This document shows, piece after piece, positions 60,001 through 64,000 of a stretch of DNA of 64,000 nucleotides; positions within the stretch are counted from its first letter, which is position 1, and the number at the start of each line of letters is the position of its first letter. The DNA is from Cliona cf. orientalis. Lineage: Eukaryota > Porifera > Demospongiae > Clionaida > Clionaidae. The DNA lies in assembly GCA_963930775.1 (NCBI GenBank), contig OZ005705.1:1364001-1428000 (forward strand). Direction: 5' to 3'. The position numbers and the translations under genes are program-made. Under the pieces are notes generated by a model. The model saw nothing but the letters and a program-made list of their open reading frames with translations, was not told the DNA's origin and did no database searches.

Positions 60001-60348
60001 GACTAATTTTATTAATTGTGTGTGTACTTATGCTTGTATAATATGTATACATCAATGCCATTTAAGGTACATGTATTTTAGGCACCTCGCCTCCACTAAT
60101 GGACAGCTAGCCACATCAACCCTCCACTAGGCCAGGCTCTCGTAAAGATTCACCCACACTAGGCTAGGCTACAAGCCTGCAGGGGCTTCACCTGTATCAA
60201 CTTCCTAAGGCTGCAAAGTAGGGCATGGCAGAAGAATTGGGATTACCCAGCTAAATTGCCGTTCCCTCTCTCTGATTTCTTTCATCATTTCTCTCTCTCC
60301 TGTCTGCTTCTGTCTCTCCCTCTCTCCCTCCAACTCCTCTCCCTCCCT

Positions 60349-60388
<40 letters not shown>

Positions 60389-61650
60389 CTCCTTCCCCTC
60401 TTCCCTTCCCTATAACTATGTAGGCAGGTTTTACAAACATAACAGCTGATAAAAACACACAAACAAGTCCTCTTGTTAGATGACTTCAGAGACCCACTGC
60501 TGAAACAGGTTCCTAAACTAGTCAGCTACTTGAACTATAGTATAATTTTAATTGAAAGCAAAATAATGGACAGTAGAAGAGAATCCCTTGTGCCTAAAGA
60601 TCATGCAAAGAAGAAATACTTTGTTGGGTTTCATCCATATGTGATCTAAAAGTCCCAACGAGGAATTACCCAAAATCCATACTCGGACAACAGGGCATAA
60701 AAACAGGATACCAATTATTAATAATTACCAAACTGACAACATGCACCTTGCTCAGCAGTGTAACAATTATAATGTGGGGCTATTACTAGTACATGCACAT
60801 AGCACACAGCACATAACATCGAGGACAGACATGTGTCAACAAATATTTTCCTGTAGCATAGTTTTTGAGTTATGGATGCCACAAGCTTTCGGTGACAAAC
60901 AAGCCAATAGTAAACAAACATATCAAACCATGCATGTACGCATCTAGATCAGGCAGCGCTGGGCCGGGCCAGGCAGGGATATTATGCAGATGCCCCAAAA
61001 TAATATTTCCCTAGCTTAACTTTTTACAATGCTTCTACATAGTATGGTAGTTTAATAATCACACTGCTGTGCAGTGGTTAGGGCTTAGGATTGATAATCA
61101 TAGTGATAAGCACTACGATTCCCCAGCTATAGCGCTAAGCAGCGCAGCTCAGGCGCTAACGAGCTGTCAATAGCTCCACACAGATACGTCATGCACATGT
61201 TGCTCATCACCGACCGGCGGCCGTATACCACAACAAGCGAGCTATCCTTGTACCAACGTATAAAGTGCAACGGCGCCGCGATGGTGTAATAATAATAATA
61301 TTATTGTGAAGGTAAGGTCACAGATTATGGATCAAGTTACCACAAATTATGAATCATCCCAGGCCGCAAATGCTAGTTGATAGCTACCTCGCTGCGCACA
61401 CGCGCAGTAAGGTCCTTGTACTACTAACGTTCACTCACCTCAAAATAGATAACCTCTCTGCGCCTCCAAAATAGACATCTCAAGCATTCACGCTGTATAA
61501 AAAAACACGTCTGATCTAGCTCGGGCCTCGAACTAGTAGCGAAAATTAGTGGGCGCGGTTCTCGAGGGCTGTTTATTGGATCACGTGACACGAACGTAAC
61601 GCCTACGCCATATCCGGGCCGCGCGCGTGGCCAGGCACAACTAGACTGAG
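57031..61650. other. Intergenic region between the PH/coiled-coil gene and WARS2
   Basis: About 4.6 kb. It contains G-rich purine sequence near 58088-58122, a CT microsatellite at 60265-60405, and acatgtac-type palindromic repeats near 59500 and 59908-59940. The last ~100 bases before WARS2 have a TCACGTGA E-box (61581-61588) preceded by an inverted CCAAT (ATTGG, about 61575), a plausible promoter. No supported exon was found; upstream non-coding exons of the PH/coiled-coil gene could lie here. Confidence 0.55.
60265..60405. repeat. CT-rich microsatellite
   Basis: About 140 bases of TCTC/TCCC repeats. It creates a spurious Arg/Glu-rich frame on the minus strand. Confidence 0.85.
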
Positions 61651-63819
61651 ATGGCTATGCCAATCAAGAGAATCTTTTCTGGCATCCAGCCCTCTGGATC
61701 GGCCCAACTGGGCAACTACCTGGGCGCCATTCGCCGCTGGGTCCAGCTGCAAGACCAGTGCAGCAGTGTGCTGTACAGTATCGTGGATCTCCATTCACTG
61801 ACTGTCCACCAGGCCCCTCTACTGCTCAAACAGAACATCAGACAGATGACGGTCTGTCTGCTGGCCTGCGGGGTGGATCCAAGCAAGACTATCCTTTTTC
61901 AGCAATCTCAGGTGCCAAAGAGTTTAGGCCTATAAAATCGCAGATACGAGCATGTTTTGCTTCCTGTACATGTACTTTCTCCACACATTTATGGATGTTT
62001 TTCCTTTCTCCCATTGTCTCTGTGATACATTCACATGGCACAACATATTCAATATCATAATATTAAAATGCCTCACAGCAGTAAATCATATAATATAGGG
62101 GAACATATATTATCTATGAATAAAATTATACACTGCTGCCATTAAGCAATGACGTAAGTAAGTCGTATGAGATTATTGTGTGTTGGTACTTTACCCTATA
62201 TAACTGTAAATATTGATACAGTACATTGCCCAACCCGGGGCCCGTATCTCCTAAATTTAAAATTCACCATGTGTACATACATGATAACCTTATTCCTTGA
62301 TGCCATAGTAACACATTTTGACTGCTGCCATATTGAGAGCCTGTGTATGTTTGATAGCCCATCCTGGTAAATACTGCAGTGGACCTGGCTAGCCGTGGAG
62401 TGTGTGTACAAGTGTTGATTTAATTAAGCGAACCTTAATTGGAGGGTAATGTGCTAATGGTTGCCAATACTGCATGAGTAACATGGGCATTATGTTTGTT
62501 TATTTTTTTTACCGATTCTATAAAATTATACCTTAATGATTGTATGTGTGGGGTGTACCCCGTCTAATTAAGACTTGGGATGGTGGTGGGGGCGAGGCAG
62601 CTTAACATTTGTATCGTAATTATTATCAGGTGCCCCAACATGCTGAGCTGGCTTGGTTGCTGGGCTGCAGGACTCCAACAGGATGGCTCAATAGAATGAC
62701 TCAATGGAAGGTATATAGCACCTTCAGTGAGCATGAGGATGCCTATAAATTAACGACAGTTCTCTCTCTCTCTCTCCCTCTCCCTCCCTCCCTCTCTCAC
62801 TCTCTCACTCTCTGTCTCCCCCTCCTCTCTCAGGCTAAGGGGGCAACTGATAATAGAGACCTTGTTCGTCTTGGCCTATTTGCCTATCCAGTTTTAATGG
62901 CAGCTGATGTTTTACTCTACAAGTAAGTGATATGCATAATTTATGGCTTTTATGCAACATTGAGTTTAGGTTCAAATTAACGTTTTACTTTTCCTCATTG
63001 TGCAGGGCTACTCACGTTCCAGTTGGTGATGATCAACTGCAGCATCTTGAGCTGGCCAGGGACATAGCCAGATCCTTCAATAACACCTATGGAGAGACTT
63101 TCCCCGAGCCAAAGCCACTACCAGGTTTGTTATCAATGTTTTGTTACTCCTGTGCTCTCACTTTACTTTCTTTCTCTTCTTTTATCTTCTCTCTCTCTCT
63201 GAATCGCTATCACTCTCTCTTTCTCTCTGTCTCTCTCTTACTCTCTATGCCTCTCCCTCTCCTTCTCTCCTCACCCTGCCTTCCTCTCTCCCTCCATCTC
63301 TCTCTATCCCTCTATCCCTTTCCCTCTTCTCCTCTCCCCCTTTCTCCCTCCCTCTCTGTCTCTCCTTTAGGTGAAGTTCAGCGAGTCATGAGTCTACGGA
63401 ATCCTCTGCAGAAGATGAGCAAATCTGACAACCAGGAATCAAGTAGGATAAACCTGACAGACTCACCTGATGTCATTCGACAGAAAATACGAAAAGCTGT
63501 CACGGACTCAACCAGCGCAGTAACCTTTGAACCTTCAGAACGCCCGGGTGTCTCGAACTTAGTTTCCATATACGGTGCCTTAGCTGAGCTAAACCATAAT
63601 GAAGTGTGTGAGAGATTTGAAGGAAAACAGACTGTTGACTTAAAGGACGAACTAGCTGAACTCTTGGTGGAGAAGCTGCAGCCTATTTGTCAACGAATAT
63701 CTGAACTAGAGGGAGAGCCAGGCTACATCGACCAGGTGCTCAAGGATGGTGCTGACAAGGCAAAATCCATCGCAACCGAGAACCTTGACGGCATTATGCG
63801 GTTAATGGGACTCTTGTAG
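61651..63819 (+). CDS. WARS2: Tryptophanyl-tRNA synthetase, mitochondrial/bacterial type
   Basis: Charges mitochondrial tRNA-Trp with tryptophan. Five exons in frame: 61651-61911, 62630-62710, 62834-62922, 63006-63124, 63371-63819; 332 aa, near the usual size of bacterial-type TrpRS. The class I core is present: [18 protein letters not shown] at the N-terminus, [47 protein letters not shown] and the KMSKS loop (QKMSKSDNQ). The first signature reads QLGN where most TrpRS have HLGN. There is little room for a targeting peptide before RIFSGIQ, so mitochondrial import may use a very short leader or an unseen upstream exon. Introns 2 and 4 end in long CT tracts directly before the acceptors. Confidence 0.94.
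63160..63369 (+). repeat. CT-rich tract filling WARS2 intron 4
   Basis: About 210 bases of TCTC/CCCT repeats make up most of the intron and run directly into the ttag acceptor at 63370. They are translated in one frame as a Ser/Leu/Pro-rich peptide, which is not a real protein. Confidence 0.9.
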
Positions 63820-64000
63820 CTTACGATCACGTGATATGTTAGTATAGTACTGTGCCCACTGTTTATCTAAAATGATTGTCAAACCCAATGTCATGGTCGA
63901 TCATGAGCAGTATGAGTACCGTAGTTTACAAATTTTTTCATCGAATGTTTTATGCATTCTAGCTCAAATAATTTGTAAATGAAACAAGCCTAGTGCTTTT

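Noticed and set aside
62932-63819. A single 295-codon frame at the WARS2 end
   Set aside because: It reads through two introns that happen to be open, one a CT repeat. Splice sites and family alignment give exons 63006-63124 and 63371-63819.

Overview
This is nuclear DNA from a metazoan. The genes are split by many short, AT-rich GT-AG introns, and the families present are animal ones: a Tiam-type Rac GEF, a TENT5 poly(A) polymerase, a Rab-like GTPase, a PH domain with a BTK zinc motif, UBE3D, DDX18, ILVBL and WARS2. Short introns, tight gene spacing, the absence of vertebrate-type repeats and a tandem lineage-specific membrane-protein family make a sponge (demosponge) the best guess. That is an inference: no rRNA or mitochondrial marker is present to prove it. 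No CRISPR, operon or prokaryotic signal was seen.

Layout. 1-3480 (-): a PH/BTK-motif/beta-propeller protein whose last exon(s) may run off the left edge. 3788-10738 (-): a Tiam/Still-life-like GEF with N-myristoylation start, PHn-CC-Ex and DH-PH, but no RBD or PDZ; its middle is a run of micro-exons. 11310-14823 (+): a six-exon Rab-like GTPase with Ser in place of the catalytic Gln. 15356-21956 (+): three tandem paralogues that I do not recognise. Each has a signal peptide and a novel ectodomain in exon 1 and a seven-helix membrane domain in exon 2. This is the strongest candidate for something undescribed. 22076-25767 (-): UBE3D. 26607-28001 (+): TENT5, sharing a divergent promoter with UBE3D. 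31247-46856 (-): DDX18, whose penultimate and last coding exons are separated by a 10.0-kb intron full of simple repeats. 47086-49008 (+): intronless ILVBL/HACL2, head-to-head with DDX18. 50146-56518 (-): a coiled-coil/PH protein of unknown family. 56955-57030 (-): a small broken copy of the end of WARS2. 61651-63819 (+): a complete mitochondrial-type tryptophanyl-tRNA synthetase.

Exon models were built by hand. For the propeller gene, Rab, the three membrane proteins, UBE3D, DDX18, the PH/coiled-coil gene and WARS2, every join keeps reading frame and uses GT-AG, so I trust those coordinates. For the Tiam-like gene only part of the exon chain was written down. The genes are mostly unrelated housekeeping or signalling genes. 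The only cluster that looks functional as a cluster is the three-gene receptor-like array. Non-coding stretches hold dispersed CT/GA microsatellites, poly-G runs and three copies of a small inverted-repeat element.
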